Of a stretch of 64,000 nucleotides of DNA, positions 62,560 to 64,000 are shown piece by piece (within the stretch, counting starts at the first letter, position 1; each line of letters starts with the position of its first letter). Made by a program: the position numbers and the translations under genes. The notes under the pieces were generated by a model, which saw nothing but the letters and a program-made list of their open reading frames with translations, had not been told where the DNA came from and did no database searches. Source of the stretch: Lichenostomus cassidix (taxonomy: Eukaryota; Chordata; Aves; Passeriformes; Meliphagidae); contig CM039210.1 of NCBI GenBank assembly GCA_008360975.2, positions 13,766,293-13,830,292 on the forward strand. The letters are read 5' to 3'.

Positions 62560-63910
62560 TGTCTTGGAGTGATGTTATGATAATCCTGTATTCCCCATCT
62601 TTAGCTTGTATGCTCAGAAATGTGGTCCTGTAGCTCTAACTGCACTCAGCAGGGGAGAGAAGCGCGGGTTGTTTTGTAAACTTTTTCCCCAAGCCTCGCT
62701 GCGGGGGAGTGAGAAGGAGGACTCTCCGGAGACTGCAGCTGCGACGGCTGTCGAAGTTGCTAGCTCTGTTCCTGTGGGGTTTTTTTTCCACCATGTTTTT
62801 CATTTGGACCCTTTTGTTTCCTGATTTGCTTTGTCGCCCAGAAAACCCAAGGAGCCCTGGAGGATGGTGTGGCAGAACGCTCCCCCCTCCCCCTTCTCTC
62901 TCTCCCTGATCGCTGGCCGGAGATGGATGGCTCAGATTAAGTTGATAGCTTAATCCGGGCTATCTAGTACTGGCACCTGGAAGTCAAGGTGAGACACAGA
63001 GAATGTGAAAAATTGTTGACTGCAAATCCACACTCTTTTCCCTATAAAAACGCCACGAAATCTCAGAAAGGTAGAAGCTTTTTCTATGTGGACATTGGAG
63101 CATGAAGAAAAGTTTTCTCCCCGGGTGTCTGGACGCAGCCCTGTGGTTACTTCTCGTGGGATTGGGTGAGGAAGTCTAATGTATTCCAGCTCCAAAATTG
63201 GATTTGGTAAGATCATTGGTTTCCTAGATTATATTATTCTGGCTAACTTATAGGTACCTTTCTTAACTTGCATTATAGTTCAAGCAAGCATTTCTTAACT
63301 TGCATTTTTGAGCTATTTTTATAGTTCAAGCAAGCTTTTACCCCATAATTGCATTTTAGCTATTATAGTGTTGCAATTATGCATTCATTGTGTGTCTATG
63401 TGTGTCAATCTGTTCTATGTTTGTATGTTTGTTATTTTCTGTATCTAATAAATGGTATTTTTAGACAAATTGGCCAAATAGCAAAGATCCTTGCGAACAG
63501 GACCGAGTGTTGGGTAGTTAGCTACTCTAAAGCCTGGCAAACTGCAGAAACTCATAAAGCTCCTGTCTCCCATGCAAGACAGACAGCAGAGCTCCAGGGA
63601 GCTACTGGAGCAACTCCGCCCAGCCCCCCGGGGGGGCCCTGGAAAAGAGAAACTACATCTGAGGAAAAGGACACTAAAGTTCACCAGCTGTTTAATCAGG
63701 TTTAATAACTCCTTTTCTCCTGTTTTCCCTTCCCCTGTGCCTTGCAGGGCACTCTGCGTGGTTTTGTTATAAATAAATAGTTTTTTCTTCACTTCCATCT
63801 AAGAAATTCTGTTGCGGGTGGGGGAGGGGGTGTCAGAGCCCTTGGCTCTCGGAGGAGGCATTTGTTCAGAGCACTCCCCACCTAGAGAATTTTTTCATTA
63901 ATCCAGGACA
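62560..63910 (+). mobile_element. Solo LTR family E with nested LTR F
   Basis: TGTCTTGGAGTGATG to TTAATCCAGGACA... variant end CATTAATCCAGGACA at 63896-63910. Perfect 5-bp TSD CTTGA (62555-62559 and 63911-63915). LTR F sits inside at 62868-63581; without it E is about 635 bp. Confidence 0.88.
62868..63581 (+). mobile_element. Solo LTR family F
   Basis: TGTGGCAGAACG to CATGCAAGACA; TSD GATGG/GACAG is imperfect (62863-62867 and 63582-63586). Strong match to 5504-6244 in the CTAATAAATGG and GACCGAGTGTTGGG regions. Confidence 0.8.
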
Positions 63911-64000
63911 CTTGATGCAAAACTTTAACAATCACATATCTTCCTATTGTCAGTTTTCGGGCCTCAGTTACCATTAAAGCTGTGGTTGCACAATTCTGCA
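63911..64000 (-). pseudogene. pol: ERV-N pol continuation at window end
   Basis: Minus-strand frame reading through ARKLTIGRYVIVKVLHQ-like text joins the pol remnant left of the E-type LTR, as the shared TSD CTTGA shows. RT thumb/connection region; truncated by the window. Confidence 0.6.

Noticed and set aside
1..64000. tRNA/rRNA genes, CRISPR arrays, operons
   Set aside because: None seen; short tRNA-like matches are primer-binding sites of ERVs. The sequence is vertebrate.

Overview
This window is vertebrate nuclear DNA, almost certainly from a bird. The evidence is CR1 LINEs with avian-type ORF1/ORF2 text and several classes of avian-style endogenous retroviruses (ERVs) with ERVL-, ERVK- and ERV1-like target duplications (TSDs) of 5, 6 and 4 bp. 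The one recognisable host exon is the last coding exon of an RNF38-type RING ubiquitin ligase (51197-51259, minus strand). The human RNF38 region (9p) corresponds to the avian Z. Together with the extreme ERV density this makes a W-linked (or Z-linked) locus the best guess, by inference. There are no tRNA, rRNA or CRISPR features; nearly everything is mobile DNA.

Layout. 1-695: end of an LTR (family J). 696-2951 and 39300-43600: one CR1 element (CR1-a), split by about 36 kb. The split is a Russian doll whose layers can be read from matching TSDs. CR1-a contains solo LTR G (TSD GCAG). G contains a block bounded by family-D LTR ends (TSD GTGTG). The right-hand D LTR contains provirus ERV-A (TSD GGTTTC), whose env contains provirus ERV-B on the minus strand (TSD GTAT), whose pol contains provirus ERV-C on the minus strand (TSD AGATCT). 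The D block also holds a decayed ERVL pol (3431-7032) and a decayed minus-strand betaretrovirus-like ERV (ERV-M, 7421-14782), both riddled with solo LTRs.

43601-48720: more CR1 (copies b and c) with LTRs of families D, J and others. 48721-51867: the only long stretch of ordinary host sequence, read as the 3' UTR, last exon and last intron of the RNF38-like gene. 51868-54090: an ERVK-like LTR region. 54091-60044: a nearly complete ERVL provirus with two LTRs, a PBS, gag and pol in one frame and no env. 60045-64000: remnants of a gammaretrovirus-like ERV on the minus strand, with nested LTRs.

ERV-A and ERV-C belong to one lineage: gag with two zinc knuckles, dUTPase followed by protease, RT, RNase H, integrase, a cysteine-rich ORF between pol and env, and a compact env of the CX6CC type that runs into the 3' LTR. 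ERV-C has nearly identical LTRs and is the youngest layer, but its pol is defective: the RT fingers are deleted and RNase H has a stop. ERV-B is gammaretrovirus-like with a tRNA-Arg primer site. All coordinates and TSDs were read by eye; family names A-N are local labels, not database names.
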